Notes: generated by a model from the sequence alone, not told the origin. A stretch of DNA of 64,000 bases from an uncultured Porphyromonadaceae bacterium (GCA_905198125.1 CAJKBH010000012.1:1-64000), one strand, 5' to 3'; counted from the stretch's first letter, positions 49,228 through 58,815 are shown. Numbers and translations: made by a program.

Positions 49228-51346
49228 CTTTAGCTGTTTCTGTGGCTTCGGCACGCGATTCAAGCATATCCTGCAGGCCCACCAACTGGTCGCGCAGGCG
49301 AGCCGCCTCGATGAAGTCTGTGCGGCGTGCCGCGTCTATCATGTCGCGTTTCACTATCTCTATCTGTTTCTCCAGCTCCGAAGGCGTCATATATTCCAGC
49401 ACCGGTTCGGCGGCGAATACAGCCTGGTGTTCTTCTTCGATATAAGGACGCGGTTTGCGCGGCGTGGTCGGATTCTGAGGCTTCTGAGGACTCGGTATCC
49501 TTGACTTTCCTTTGGTCGGGTTCTGCGCCTTGGCCTCTGCAGCCTCTCCGTAGATTTCCACCAGTTCGTTGTGGCTTTTCTTGGCGATGGGAGTGGGAGT
49601 GATGCCGTGCGCCTCGTTGTACAGCATCTGCTTGGCGCGGCGGCGGTTGGTCTCCTCAATGGTCTGGCGCATGGAGTCGGTTATCTTGTCGGCATACATT
49701 ATGACGCGGCCGTTCACGTTACGCGCGGCGCGTCCGGCGGTCTGCGTCAGGCTGCGGTGGTTGCGCAGAAAACCCTCCTTGTCGGCGTCCAGGATGGCCA
49801 CAAGACTGACCTGCGGCAAATCCAGACCCTCGCGCAGCAGGTTCACGCCTATCAGTACGTCGTACACACCTTCGCGCAGATCCTCCAGGATCTTGATGCG
49901 CTCCAATGTGTCAACATCGCTGTGGATATAGGCCGAGTTGATGCCCCATTTTATAAGGTGTTTGTTCAGTTCCTCGGCCATGCGCTTTGTTAGCGTGGTT
50001 ACAAGCACGCGCTCGTCGGCGTCTATGCGCTGGCGTATCTGTTCCATCAGGTCGTCTATCTGGTTCAGGGTCGGACGTATCTCGATTTCGGGGTCAAGAA
50101 GTCCGGTGGGACGTATCACCTGTTCCACAAACACGCCCTCTGTCTGCTGCAGCTCGTAATCGCCGGGTGTGGCGCTCACATAGATGGTCTGCGGAGTGAG
50201 GCGCTCGAACTCCTCGAACTTCAGGGGGCGGTTGTCGATGGCTGCCGGCAGACGGAATCCGTATTCCACCAGGTTCATCTTGCGCGACAGGTCGCCGCCG
50301 TTCATGCCCCGTATCTGCGGCAGCGTCACGTGGCTCTCGTCGATGATGGTCAGGAAGTCCTTCGGGAAATAGTCCAGGAGGCAGAACGGGCGCATACCCG
50401 GCTCGCGGCCGTCGAAGTATCGCGAATAGTTCTCGATGCCGCTGCAGTGTCCCAATTCCTTGATCATTTCCAGGTCGTACGTCACGCGCTCACGGAGCCG
50501 TTCGGCTTCCAGAATCTTCCCCTCGTGCATGAAGAAGTCAACCTGCTTGCCCAGGTCCACGGCAATCTGATCCACGGCCTTGGCGGTGCGTTCTTTGCTT
50601 GTCACGAAGATGTTGGCCGGATATATGTTGAATCCCTCCAGGTCGGTAAGCACCGCACCCGAGACGGGGTCCACGGTCTGTACCTTCTCAATCTCGTCGC
50701 CCCAGAACACAACGCGCAGTCTGATTTCCTCGAACGACAGCATGATGTCCACCGTATCTCCGCGCACGCGGAACTGTCCGCTCTGCAGGTCGGTCTCCGT
50801 GCGGCTGTACAGCGAGCTGACCAGATCGCGCAGGAACTGGTTGCGGCTCACGCGCTGGCCCACCTTGACCGATACGACCGTCTGGCGGAAGTCCTCGGGA
50901 TTGCCCATGCCGTAGATGCAGCTCACCGACGACACCACGATGACGTCACGACGTCCCGACATCAGGGCCGCCGCCGTGGAGAGGCGCAGCTTGTCGATCT
51001 GCTCGTTGATCATCAGGTCCTTTTCGATGTATTTGTCACTGCCGGGTATATAGGCTTCGGGCTGGTAATAGTCATAGTACGAGACGAAGTACTGCACGGA
51101 ATTCTCCGGGAAGAACGATTTCATCTCGGAGTATAGCTGCGCGGCCAGCGTCTTGTTGTGCGACAATATCAGCGTGGGACGCTTCACCTGCTGTATCACG
51201 TTGGCCATGGTGAAGGTCTTGCCGGAGCCGGTGACGCCGAGCAGCGTCTGGTGGGGGAGTCCGTTGCGGACGCCCTCGGCCAGCTCGGCTATGGCTTCGG
51301 GCTGGTCGCCCGTGGGCATGTATTCTGATGTCAGTTTGAATTCCAT
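49208..51346 (-). CDS. uvrB: Excinuclease ABC subunit B
   Basis: 712 residues, slightly long because of a Pro/Lys-rich linker (about 610-645) before the C-terminal UVR motif ([34 protein letters not shown]). Helicase motifs: Walker [16 protein letters not shown] (about residue 39), the flexible beta-hairpin [12 protein letters not shown], the DEAD-type box [12 protein letters not shown], and [32 protein letters not shown] with motif [11 protein letters not shown]. It receives damaged DNA from UvrA (encoded at 7371-10169) and directs UvrC. It lies 24 bases after nspC. Confidence 0.97.
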   Translation of the reverse strand: MEFKLTSEYMPTGDQPEAIAELAEGVRNGLPHQTLLGVTGSGKTFTMANVIQQVKRPTLILSHNKTLAAQLYSEMKSFFPENSVQYFVSYYDYYQPEAYIPGSDKYIEKDLMINEQIDKLRLSTAAALMSGRRDVIVVSSVSCIYGMGNPEDFRQTVVSVKVGQRVSRNQFLRDLVSSLYSRTETDLQSGQFRVRGDTVDIMLSFEEIRLRVVFWGDEIEKVQTVDPVSGAVLTDLEGFNIYPANIFVTSKERTAKAVDQIAVDLGKQVDFFMHEGKILEAERLRERVTYDLEMIKELGHCSGIENYSRYFDGREPGMRPFCLLDYFPKDFLTIIDESHVTLPQIRGMNGGDLSRKMNLVEYGFRLPAAIDNRPLKFEEFERLTPQTIYVSATPGDYELQQTEGVFVEQVIRPTGLLDPEIEIRPTLNQIDDLMEQIRQRIDADERVLVTTLTKRMAEELNKHLIKWGINSAYIHSDVDTLERIKILEDLREGVYDVLIGVNLLREGLDLPQVSLVAILDADKEGFLRNHRSLTQTAGRAARNVNGRVIMYADKITDSMRQTIEETNRRRAKQMLYNEAHGITPTPIAKKSHNELVEIYGEAAEAKAQNPTKGKSRIPSPQKPQNPTTPRKPRPYIEEEHQAVFAAEPVLEYMTPSELEKQIEIVKRDMIDAARRTDFIEAARLRDQLVGLQDMLESRAEATETAKDATKQN

Positions 51347-51370
51347 TGTCAGTTGGGGTTTGGGAGAGTC

Positions 51371-52507
51371 TCAGTCCATGCGGTCGCGGTAGTCGTCGTA
51401 GGTGAATTCGCGAAGCAGCACGGGTTCGCCTTCGCGGGACTGGAACCAGATGGAGGGATGCTGAATGCCGTTGAACATGTTGGTCTTGACCGTGGTGTAA
51501 TGGTTCATGTCGCACAGCGTGAGACGGTCGCCCGGCTTTAGCGGACGGTCGAAGCACCAGTCTCCGACGAAGTCACCGGACAGGCACGAGTTACCGCCGA
51601 GGCGGTATCTGTGCGGAGAGTCTGCGCAGTCGGCCACAGTACCGATGGCCTCCTCCACGCGGGGCTGATAGGGCATCTCCAGGCAATCGGGCATGTGGCA
51701 GGCAAACGATGCGTCGATGATGGCGGTCTTGATGCCGGCATCCTCCACCACGTCGAGAACTTCGGTAACAAGGTCGCCTGTCTGCCATGTGAATGCGCTG
51801 CCCGGTTCAAGAATAATCTCAAGGTTCGGGTATCGCTCGTGCAGACGCTTCATCAGCTTTATCAGATGCTCGGTGTCATAGTCCTTACGCGTTATGAGGT
51901 GGCCGCCACCCATATTCAGCCATTTCAGGCCTGGTAGCAGGTGGCCGTATTGCTCGATAAAGGCGTCCAGTACCTTCTCCAGATCGTGGCTGTCGCTCTC
52001 GCACAGGGCGTGGAAGTGCAGTCCGTCGATGCCCGCGGGGAGTCCGTTCGCGAGTTTGTCGGGATTCTCGCCGAAGCGTGAGCCGGGAACGCATGGATTG
52101 TATATGTCGGTTTCTATGACACTGCAGTGCGGGTTGACGCGAAGTCCCACGCTGACCTTGCGGTCGGCTGCCTCAATCTGAGGACGGAATTTCTCGTACT
52201 GGGCCAGCGAATTGAACGTGATGTGGCTGCACCCTTTCAGAAACTCCGGGAATGTCCGCTCGGTGTATACCGGGCAATAGGCGTGCACGTCGTGTCCGAG
52301 GTAGTCCAGCGACAGCTTCATCTCGTTGAGCGAGCTGGCCGTGGAGCTGTGGAAATATTCTTTTATCACCGGGAATGTCTTCCAAAGCGCGTTGGCCTTG
52401 AACGCCATGATTATCTTGACGTCCGCCGCTTCGGCCACCCGTTTCAGTTTCTCCAGATTGGCCCGGAGCCTGTCTTCATATACTATGTAATATGGTGTAT
52501 CAATCAT
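51371..52507 (-). CDS. nspC: Carboxynorspermidine decarboxylase
   Basis: 378 residues, a fold type III PLP enzyme. The cofactor lysine is K37 in KIIMAFKANALW; the glycine-rich phosphate site and the C-terminal residues are in LNMGGGHLITRKDYD and GNSCLSGDFVGDWCFDRPL, whose cysteine is the catalytic one of this group. It makes norspermidine or spermidine in the alternative polyamine route of Bacteroidetes; the partner dehydrogenase is not in this window. Its start overlaps the UvrD gene stop by eight bases. Confidence 0.94.
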   Translation of the reverse strand: MIDTPYYIVYEDRLRANLEKLKRVAEAADVKIIMAFKANALWKTFPVIKEYFHSSTASSLNEMKLSLDYLGHDVHAYCPVYTERTFPEFLKGCSHITFNSLAQYEKFRPQIEAADRKVSVGLRVNPHCSVIETDIYNPCVPGSRFGENPDKLANGLPAGIDGLHFHALCESDSHDLEKVLDAFIEQYGHLLPGLKWLNMGGGHLITRKDYDTEHLIKLMKRLHERYPNLEIILEPGSAFTWQTGDLVTEVLDVVEDAGIKTAIIDASFACHMPDCLEMPYQPRVEEAIGTVADCADSPHRYRLGGNSCLSGDFVGDWCFDRPLKPGDRLTLCDMNHYTTVKTNMFNGIQHPSIWFQSREGEPVLLREFTYDDYRDRMD

Positions 52508-54863
52508 CGATTATATTGAACTTGGCAAATTGCAACAACAGTCGTTTCACACCCACGTTCTCGAATTCCACGACAATGCCTTCGAGTCCGGAAACGCTGG
52601 TGAAGTCATTAATAGAACCTATGCCGAACTTCTTATGTTCGATTTTCATCCCCTTCTTGAGCTCCTGCATGGTGTGGGTAGGCATCTCGTCGAGGGACTT
52701 GGCATCGGTGTTTTTACGCGCCTTGAGCTTGGCGGCCGACACGAAACCTCCGAAGCTTGTGCCGCTATTAGAGCTATTAGAGCTACCATAGCTATTGTAG
52801 CTGCCGTAGCTATTATAGCTCTTGGAGCCGCCGAAACTGCTGCGGTAGTTCATCACCGGATTGGTGAAGTCGTTCTCCATTCCGGATGTTTCCATCTTGA
52901 CGAATTTCGGATCGATGTCGCTCAGGAATCGGCTTGGTGAGGTCATAACGGTCTGGCCGTTGCGGAAACGCGACTTGGCGTAGCTGAGCATACACGTGTC
53001 CTTGGCGCGGGTCATGGCCACATACAGCAGGCGGCGTTCCTCCTCAACCTCCGACATGGATTCCAGTGCCATAGCCGATGGGAATAGTTCTTCTTCCACG
53101 CCTACGATATAGACGTGCTTGAATTCCAGTCCCTTGGCGGCGTGTGCCGTCATCAGTGTAACCTTCGGACCGGCCTGCTCGTCTTTCTGGTCCTGGTCCG
53201 TGGCCAGCATCACTTCGCTCAGGAATGAAGTCATAGACACATCGCCCTCGCCGCTTTCAATGCGGAACTCCACGAATTCCTTCATGCTGCGCAGCAACTC
53301 TGTCAGGTTTTCCTGGCGGCTGATGCTTTCGGGAGTGTTCTCGTGGGCCAGCATGGTGAGCATACCTGTGCGGTTGTAGACCAATTGACCCACTTCGTAT
53401 GCGTTGTGCGTTGTGCTGTCGGTCATGAACTGACGCATCAGCTCAACGAACCGGTCAAGTTTTCCGCGTGTGCCGCTGTTGACCGGCAGGGGATAGAGGT
53501 CGGGATTGGCCAATACCTGCCACATACTGACCTTGCCGGAAAGTGCCGTATCGCGCACTTTTTTCAACGTGGTCTCGCCGATGCCCCGCGCCGGATAGTT
53601 GATGATGCGTCGCAGCGACTCGTCATCGTCGGGGTTGACGATGAGACGGAAATAAGCCAAGGCATCCTTCACCTCTTTGCGCTGGTAGAACGCGGTGCTG
53701 CCGTATATGCGGTAGGGCATGGAGCGTTTGCGCAACGCCTCCTCCAATACGCGGCTCTGCGCGTTGGTGCGGTACAGCACGGCATAGTCCTCGTAGGTGT
53801 CGTGTTCCGTGAGCACGCTCTGCGCGATGCGGGCCGCTACGAGCGAGGCTTCCTCCAGGTCGCTGTATGTCTGCACAATATCAACGGGCGCGCCCTCGGC
53901 GTTCTCGCTGTAAACGTTCTTGGCCAGTTGGCGGGTGTTCTTTTCTATCAGCGAGCCGGAGGCGTTCACGATATTCTGTGTGGAACGGTAGTTGCGCTCC
54001 AGCTTGAATGTCTTCAGACCCGGATAGAACCGCTCCAGGTCGATGATGTTGTTGATGTTGGCGCCACGGAACGAGTAGATGCTCTGCGCGTCGTCGCCGA
54101 CGACACACAGCTTGTTGTCGGGAGCGGTGAGCTGCGATATGACCAAGTGCTGGGCGTAGTTGGTGTCCTGATACTCGTCGACGAGTATGTAGCGGAACTG
54201 TTCGGAGTATCGTTGACGCACCTCGGGATGCTCCGACAACAGCTTGTTCATGAAGAAGATGATGTCGTCGAAGTCCATGGCGTTGGCCATCCTGCAGCGG
54301 TCTACGTACATCTGGAATATCTTGGCGGTCATGGGCCTGCGTGCCTTCATGTCGTGGCCGCCGTACTGACGCGCGTACTCGTCGGGAGTGAGCATGGCGT
54401 TCTTGGCGTTGGATATGCACGAGAAGATAGTGGCCGGTTTGTAATCCTTGTCCGAGAACCCCAGGTCCTTGATTATCATCTTCACCAGGTTGCGCGAGTC
54501 GGTGGTGTCGTATATGCTGAACGAGGGCTTGAATCCCAACAGTTCGGCGTGATTACGCAGCAGTCGCAGGAAAATGGAATGGAACGTGCCCATCGGGATG
54601 CGGTGGGCGGCCTGAGGTCCTACCAGTGCCGAGATACGGTCCTTCATTTCTCGTGCTGCCTTGTTGGTGAAGGTCAGCGCAAGGATTCGGTGAGGTTGAT
54701 AACCGCAGTTCAGAAGGTGCACCACCTTGTAGGTCAGCACGCGGGTCTTGCCCGATCCGGCGCCTGCTATCACTAGCGACGGGCCGTCGAGGTATTCCAC
54801 GGCGGCGCGCTGCTGGTCATTCAGTTTGTCGAGATATCTGTAATCCGGAGTCGGTTGGGTCAT
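52500..54863 (-). CDS. UvrD/PcrA-type superfamily 1 DNA helicase
   Basis: 787 residues from the ATG at 54863 (MTQPTPDYRYLDKLNDQQRAAVEYLDG), overlapping the preceding stop (ATGA). Walker A GAGSGKTRV (34-42), motif II DEYQDTN, motif III GDDAQSIYSFRGA, motif V TAHAAKGLEFKHVYIVG and motif VI RRLLYVAMTRAKD are all present. The linker before the C-terminus is a Ser/Tyr/Gly/Asn-rich repeat (SYNSYGSYNSYGSSNSSNSG). After it comes the short PcrA-type end with KKGMKIEHKKFGIGSI. It unwinds DNA in repair and replication restart. Confidence 0.96.
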   Translation of the reverse strand: MTQPTPDYRYLDKLNDQQRAAVEYLDGPSLVIAGAGSGKTRVLTYKVVHLLNCGYQPHRILALTFTNKAAREMKDRISALVGPQAAHRIPMGTFHSIFLRLLRNHAELLGFKPSFSIYDTTDSRNLVKMIIKDLGFSDKDYKPATIFSCISNAKNAMLTPDEYARQYGGHDMKARRPMTAKIFQMYVDRCRMANAMDFDDIIFFMNKLLSEHPEVRQRYSEQFRYILVDEYQDTNYAQHLVISQLTAPDNKLCVVGDDAQSIYSFRGANINNIIDLERFYPGLKTFKLERNYRSTQNIVNASGSLIEKNTRQLAKNVYSENAEGAPVDIVQTYSDLEEASLVAARIAQSVLTEHDTYEDYAVLYRTNAQSRVLEEALRKRSMPYRIYGSTAFYQRKEVKDALAYFRLIVNPDDDESLRRIINYPARGIGETTLKKVRDTALSGKVSMWQVLANPDLYPLPVNSGTRGKLDRFVELMRQFMTDSTTHNAYEVGQLVYNRTGMLTMLAHENTPESISRQENLTELLRSMKEFVEFRIESGEGDVSMTSFLSEVMLATDQDQKDEQAGPKVTLMTAHAAKGLEFKHVYIVGVEEELFPSAMALESMSEVEEERRLLYVAMTRAKDTCMLSYAKSRFRNGQTVMTSPSRFLSDIDPKFVKMETSGMENDFTNPVMNYRSSFGGSKSYNSYGSYNSYGSSNSSNSGTSFGGFVSAAKLKARKNTDAKSLDEMPTHTMQELKKGMKIEHKKFGIGSINDFTSVSGLEGIVVEFENVGVKRLLLQFAKFNIIDD

Positions 54864-55354
54864 TGTTCGCTGAAAGGTAAGGCGATTTCCGCGTATTGCG
54901 GGATTCGCGGTATGAAATGGTAGGTGTTGCCGGCATAGTCGATGCGGCAGCAATAATGGTACAGTCCGTTGCTCACCACTAAGTATTGGGCGTGAAGCAC
55001 CATGTTGTAACGTACTATCTGGTCGAACACGTCCTGGGTAATCTTCACGTCGGGAGCCTTGTATTCCACAATTACCAACGGCTTTGTGTCGCGGCCGAAT
55101 GCGATGGTGTCGCAGCGACGCGACATGCCGTTGAGATGGATGCCCACCTCGTTGCCGAGCAATGAAGCCGGAAACTTGCGGTCGGTCATGAGCCAGTTCA
55201 CGAAGTGCTGACGCACCCACTCCTCGGGAGTGAGCGCCACATACTTCTTGCGCAACGGATCCCATACGCGCTCCACGCCGTCGGCCCCGGTCTGCAGTTT
55301 AAGCGTGACCGGGGGAAGGTTTAACGTCGGAAAGTCCTTATGAGTATCTGCCAT
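54860..55354 (-). CDS. Type I restriction R-subunit N-terminal (HSDR_N) domain protein
   Basis: 164 residues from the ATG at 55354 (MADTHKDFPTLNLPPVTLKLQTG). A PD-(D/E)XK-type nuclease-like core is visible: acidic residue in RRCDTIAFGRDTKPLVIVEYKAPDVKITQ (D, then ExK as EYK), with the preceding NEVGIHLN. This stand-alone family is common beside DNA repair genes in Bacteroidetes, and here it is coupled to the UvrD gene by an ATGA overlap. It is not a restriction enzyme by itself, as no helicase or specificity gene is near. Probable role in DNA repair. Confidence 0.9.
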   Translation of the reverse strand: MADTHKDFPTLNLPPVTLKLQTGADGVERVWDPLRKKYVALTPEEWVRQHFVNWLMTDRKFPASLLGNEVGIHLNGMSRRCDTIAFGRDTKPLVIVEYKAPDVKITQDVFDQIVRYNMVLHAQYLVVSNGLYHYCCRIDYAGNTYHFIPRIPQYAEIALPFSEQ

Positions 55355-55371
55355 TATCTGTATCCGGGACT

Positions 55372-56199
55372 TTACTTCTTTAACGGTGACCAGTGGCCTT
55401 TGTAGTCGGGGTCGAACACGGTGTTGAGTATGTCGGCCAGACGCAGGCCTCCACGCAAAAATTGCTGCTCTACTGTCGGAGTCCACTGAGCTATGTAGTC
55501 ATAGCTTACGTTGGTGTCCTGCGGCGTTGCGGCATACACCTGCTTGCATATTTCGTACGTTTCCTCGGCCCAATGTTCGGGATAAGCATCGGTGAGTATC
55601 ACCTCGACCTCTGCGGGCGTGGCGCGGTCAATCTGCTGCTGCCACTCGGTATAGCTCCACTTGTGGCCGGACTCCACCAGGCGCGAATCCCACAGCGAAT
55701 GCAGGTTTGTAGGCTGTTTGAAGTACTTCACTGTCCAGGAGTTGCCGCCACGGTCTGACGCGTGGCCTAAATGCATGGGCTGATGGATGTCACCAAGGAG
55801 GTGGGTTACAATCTTAAGTGCCAGGGCGCGCCGGCTGTCATCAATGTTGGTATCGGCCAAGACGGCCACCTGCTCGTTGATGGCGCGCACTATGTCACCG
55901 CTCGGCAGCAGGGGAGCGCTGCGGAACGTCTGGTCGGCATCGATGTTCTTGTAATGCCAGGTCTTGCTGTAGGCATACTCGGGCGTATGCGACGCATTGT
56001 CCAGCCAGTTGGACCAGTAAACTATCGATTTACCATCAAGCAACGAGTCGACCGCAGCCTTGGTGGCCGGTGTCAGGTGGGTTTCGGCTATGAATGCCAC
56101 GGTGTCATGTCCTTTCTGGCTCCAGCCGAACGACGGGAGCGCGCACAGCGCCATCACACCCGCAACGTTTGTGATTTTTGCGAATCTTGTAAATTTCAT
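55372..56199 (-). CDS. S1/P1-family nuclease, exported
   Basis: 275 residues with a signal peptide (MKFTRFAKITNVAGVMALCALPSFG); the mature protein would begin at tryptophan (WSQKGHDTVAFIAE), as needed because the N-terminal Trp binds one of the three zinc ions in this family. Further zinc ligands are in HTPEYAYSKTWHYKNIDAD, THLLGDIHQPMHLGHASDRGGNSWTVKYF and NLHSLWDS. It degrades RNA and single-stranded DNA outside the cytoplasm, likely for nutrient phosphate. First gene of the seven-gene run. Confidence 0.95.
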   Translation of the reverse strand: MKFTRFAKITNVAGVMALCALPSFGWSQKGHDTVAFIAETHLTPATKAAVDSLLDGKSIVYWSNWLDNASHTPEYAYSKTWHYKNIDADQTFRSAPLLPSGDIVRAINEQVAVLADTNIDDSRRALALKIVTHLLGDIHQPMHLGHASDRGGNSWTVKYFKQPTNLHSLWDSRLVESGHKWSYTEWQQQIDRATPAEVEVILTDAYPEHWAEETYEICKQVYAATPQDTNVSYDYIAQWTPTVEQQFLRGGLRLADILNTVFDPDYKGHWSPLKK

Positions 56200-56479
56200 T
56201 GATAAGACGTCTTATAGAGCCAGTCGCCCCATACCGGGGCCTCAAACTCTTGTTGCTACAAAGATACAAAATCCATGCCAATCCACCAAATAAGTCCTAA
56301 GTCGTAGTGACGAGTAAAGAGTGATGGGAGGACTATGTCATTCCCTCACCTTTAGACCGATAATGGAAAGAAAGTACGTGGTGATGGAAATATGCGTCAG
56401 AATGTAGCCGGCGAACTCCTCAGTCTTAAAATTATCCAGCTCCGAATTACATTATTTGTACAGTCGAGGGCTGCAAGAA

Positions 56480-57253
56480 TTATCTCATAAGATATATGGC
56501 TTTCACCACGCCGTAGGGATAGGGCCTGATGCCGGATGAATATCCGAACTTTTGGGGATCAAACATTTCGATGATCAGTCCGATGAGTTCGTTTTCCGTT
56601 GGTTGCTTTGTGATTCGTATATCACATGATATGGGGAAACTGTATTCGATTCCTCTGTACAAAAATTGTATTGATGTAGTCGGGTCACAATCTGTAAGAT
56701 GCTTAACTGCCAAAGCATCTGGGGTGTCCATAGTCCCGGTAGTTCCGGTGGACTTATAAATTACCGGTACCACCACAGTCGCGGTTCCTGTTTTGCCGTA
56801 TATTATATTACCGAAGGCTTTCGTGCCGTATTTGTCAAGTCCTGGGATGTCGGGACGGATGTCCTTTTTCCATTCATTGCCGAAACGCCCGGTCAGGTAA
56901 TCCATGATGGCAGTGTTGACCTTGACCATCTGTCGTTCAGAACATTCCACAACACAACCGAAATCCATCCATTCTACGCTATATTTGGCTTTGAACTTTT
57001 CTCGTTTACCTGGATAGACTACCGGAGCTATGCTTCCTTGTAGCATTAGATTGGCTTTGCCCGATTTTAAATCCTGTTTAATTTTCGGAATGAAATATTT
57101 GGCGTCATCTTTGCTGGCTATTAATTCCCATGCAGCATCTAAAGAATCAAGATATATCTGATTCCTTATATCTTGAAACCTGTTTTGAGCATCGAGGCTT
57201 TCGCAGTATGCCATTGCGATACATACCGGTAATATTTTATATAATCTTACCAT
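56480..57253 (-). CDS. Hypothetical secreted protein
   Basis: 257 residues from the ATG at 57253 (MVRLYKILPVCIAMAYCESLDAQN), which gives a weak signal peptide cut after SLDA. The -7 box TATTTTTG ends four bases before this ATG, so the message may be leaderless and any longer start is unlikely. The body is mixed alpha/beta with a conserved-looking segment (SVEWMDFGCVVECSERQMVKVNTAIMDYLTGRFGNEWKK) and ends YPYGVVKAIYLMR. Only a weak resemblance to TonB-type periplasmic modules is felt, not enough to name it. The 280 bases between it and the nuclease gene hold nothing I can identify. Confidence 0.75.
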   Translation of the reverse strand: MVRLYKILPVCIAMAYCESLDAQNRFQDIRNQIYLDSLDAAWELIASKDDAKYFIPKIKQDLKSGKANLMLQGSIAPVVYPGKREKFKAKYSVEWMDFGCVVECSERQMVKVNTAIMDYLTGRFGNEWKKDIRPDIPGLDKYGTKAFGNIIYGKTGTATVVVPVIYKSTGTTGTMDTPDALAVKHLTDCDPTTSIQFLYRGIEYSFPISCDIRITKQPTENELIGLIIEMFDPQKFGYSSGIRPYPYGVVKAIYLMR

Positions 57254-57386
57254 ACACAAAAATACTAAAAATAACTGATATAGCCAAATGTCAAATGCTG
57301 TATCCTGAAAACTCCACATATCTTGAAACTGATGATCTTGAAACAGATGATACTAATGAATTGACACTACAGTAACGGACTTTGGG

Positions 57387-57417
57387 ATTGTGATTTGCTT
57401 CAGATTTATTATTTTTG
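57387..57417 (+). promoter_or_regulatory. Bacteroidetes-type promoter for the 85-residue protein
   Basis: ATTG (57387-57390), 19 bases, then TATTTTTG (57410-57417). The -7 box lies within a 30-base sequence repeated at 58035-58064. The leader to the ATG at 57456 is about 33 bases. Confidence 0.6.
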
Positions 57418-57431
57418 CACTACGAATCACA
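57402..57431. repeat. Direct repeat, left copy (30 bp)
   Basis: The sequence beginning AGATTTATTATT and ending CTACGAATCACA matches 58035-58064 at 29 of 30 bases. It contains the -7 box of the small gene at 57456. Confidence 0.7.
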
Positions 57432-57455
57432 ATTATTAACGTAAGGATCATCGAT

Positions 57456-57713
57456 ATGAAGAAAGGCCGAAGTTTCTGGAAGTGGCTCTATCTTTGGGCA
57501 CGTGCCGGCGTGATAGAGGAGGAACGCAGAAAGCGGGACATCCGTGAATACCAGGAGGAATGGCACCGTGAGAACCGTGCGTTTATAAGACAATGCGAAC
57601 GAGAGGATGCCCGGATGTATTCCGGCACTTCGGCCGATGAATCAAGTGCGGTAGGATATTTCGGAAGTGATTGCGGCGACGGCGGCGATTGTAGCGATGG
57701 ATCCGCTATATAG
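57456..57713 (+). CDS. Small charged protein of unknown function
   Basis: 85 residues from the ATG at 57456 (MKKGRSFWKWLYLWARAGVIEEERRKRDIREYQEEW). The N-terminal half is an amphipathic Lys/Arg/Glu helix with several tryptophans; the end is a Gly/Asp/Cys/Ser-rich tail (GSDCGDGGDCSDGSAI) reminiscent of small Ca-binding or metal-binding tails. It has a promoter in front and a terminator behind, so it is a complete independent unit. It lies within the 30-bp direct repeat pair together with a phage fragment. Confidence 0.7.
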   Translation: MKKGRSFWKWLYLWARAGVIEEERRKRDIREYQEEWHRENRAFIRQCEREDARMYSGTSADESSAVGYFGSDCGDGGDCSDGSAI

Positions 57714-57747
57714 GAGATACTACAACAGGATAAATCAGTAACAACAG

Positions 57748-57780
57748 AACGGGAGTGCGTATGCGTTCCCGTTTTTTTTA
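57748..57780 (+). terminator. Intrinsic terminator after the 85-residue protein
   Basis: AACGGGA (57748-57754) pairs with TCCCGTT (57767-57773) and runs into TTTTTTTTA. It is a canonical rho-independent shape. Confidence 0.8.
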
Positions 57781-57840
57781 CGTCCTTTAAGGGGCGAATA
57801 ATGCAAAATACCTTTGCGTCGACAACAACATTCAGACGCA

Positions 57841-58155
57841 ATGGCAAAGCTGAAAGCAGATTATATCAACTGGGTCCTGACGCTGAACGCGACGCAGGCA
57901 CAGAAGGAATTCCATAAGCTGGAGAAGGCTAACAAGGAACTTCAGGAAGATACCAACACCAACCGGAAGGCATTGGCGCAACTCACGGCCGAAGGAAAGA
58001 AAGGAACCGCGGAATGGAAGTTGAGATTTTCTTTAGATTTATTATTATTGCACTACGAATCACATCGTTATGTGTGTATTGTATTGATATTCAAGGCGAT
58101 GGAGTGGTTGGTAGGATTAAAAAACGCCCTTGAAATTGATAGTGCTGAAAAATAA
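57841..58155 (+). pseudogene. Fragment resembling the start of a phage tail tape-measure protein
   Basis: The first 60 codons (MAKLKADYINWVLTLNATQAQKEFHKLEKANKELQEDTNTNRKALAQLTAEGKKGTAEWK) read as a regular heptad coiled coil like the N-terminus of phage tape-measure proteins in Bacteroidales prophages. At about 58021 the sequence switches to unrelated AT-rich DNA holding the right copy of a 30-bp repeat, and the frame continues for 44 codons of odd composition before stopping. Normal members run to many hundreds of residues, so this is a truncated scrap. The family call is moderate because only the coiled coil is left. Confidence 0.5.
58035..58064. repeat. Direct repeat, right copy (30 bp)
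   Basis: This matches 57402-57431 at 29 of 30 bases, in the same orientation, 633 bp apart. It sits at the point where the tape-measure-like reading frame is broken. Confidence 0.7.
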
Positions 58156-58784
58156 TCATTTTTCAGTTTTCTCAAAGCCAGGGCTAAAACAAGAACTCGC
58201 CAAATTCATTGCTGTGGATTTGGCAAGTTTTCATTTTGAATGGTCAAACACCTCAATATATCATAATTTTGGCTGTATAAACGTCCGTGTCGGTATTGGA
58301 ACTGTTGCAAAGAGTTTCATTCAGCACCAACGCAGTATCCGCTTGATCTTTATAGCAAAATTTCTCTCCTGTCTTTTAATGTTGGATGCTTATATTATAT
58401 GATGTAATGCTCCAATATGACAGGGTTTCAGAGTGGTATAATAAAGAGGATGGGGTTCGATTGGTAATGGATAGACAGGGGAACCGGAGACGGGTGCCGT
58501 AGCTAAAGCTCCGACTGAAAGCAAAAGCTAAGGCGGGAAACCAAGGCTTGGGTTGAAAGTAAAATAAAGAAGGCGAAACAAGAGAAATAACTGGTTGGGA
58601 ATAAAATGAAAATAAGCGGCGGGATGAAAGTATGGATATTCAAAAGATGAGCAGCGAAATGATCGGATTGGGGCAAAGTTGTCCAAAATATTTTGTAAGT
58701 AATTGAAAATTAGAAATGTGAGAATTTTTGGAGGCGTAATAGTTTTCCAAAATGAAAATCTTTGAAAATTTTTGGGTGTTTATA
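58156..58784. other. Gene-poor region, AT-rich then purine-rich, probably decayed sequence
   Basis: No intact gene is seen. A perfect 9-bp stem, CTGAAAAAT/ATTTTTCAG (58145-58166), lies at its left edge, and GCCAAAT/ATTTGGC pairs further on. From about 58430 to 58660 the plus strand is strongly purine-rich, with short coding-like stretches in shifting frames (TGEPETGAVAKAPTESKS, then after a frame change RETKAWVESKIKKAKQEK), as expected for a lysine-rich gene that has decayed. It may be the remains of the same prophage. Confidence 0.4.
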
Positions 58785-58815
58785 GTTGTTGTAAAGAATT
58801 AATTTTGTAACTTTG
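58785..58815 (+). promoter_or_regulatory. Tandem -7 boxes upstream of nrdD
   Basis: TAATTTTG (58800-58807) is followed immediately by TAACTTTG (58808-58815). GTTG at 58785-58788 is 19 bases before the second box. Two start points eight bases apart are possible. Confidence 0.5.

Noticed and set aside
53343..54776. 477-codon open frame antisense to the UvrD helicase gene
   Set aside because: Same situation: a shadow of a gene with all helicase motifs, with unnatural His/Val-rich composition.
58130..58402. 90-codon frame after the phage fragment
   Set aside because: AT-rich, no domain, and it starts inside another frame next to hairpins; it looks noncoding.
58438..58570. Cobalamin riboswitch before nrdD
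   Set aside because: GGGGAACCGG...GGGTGCCG recalls part of the B12 box, but the rest of the conserved core is absent, and the promoter boxes at 58800-58815 lie downstream of it.
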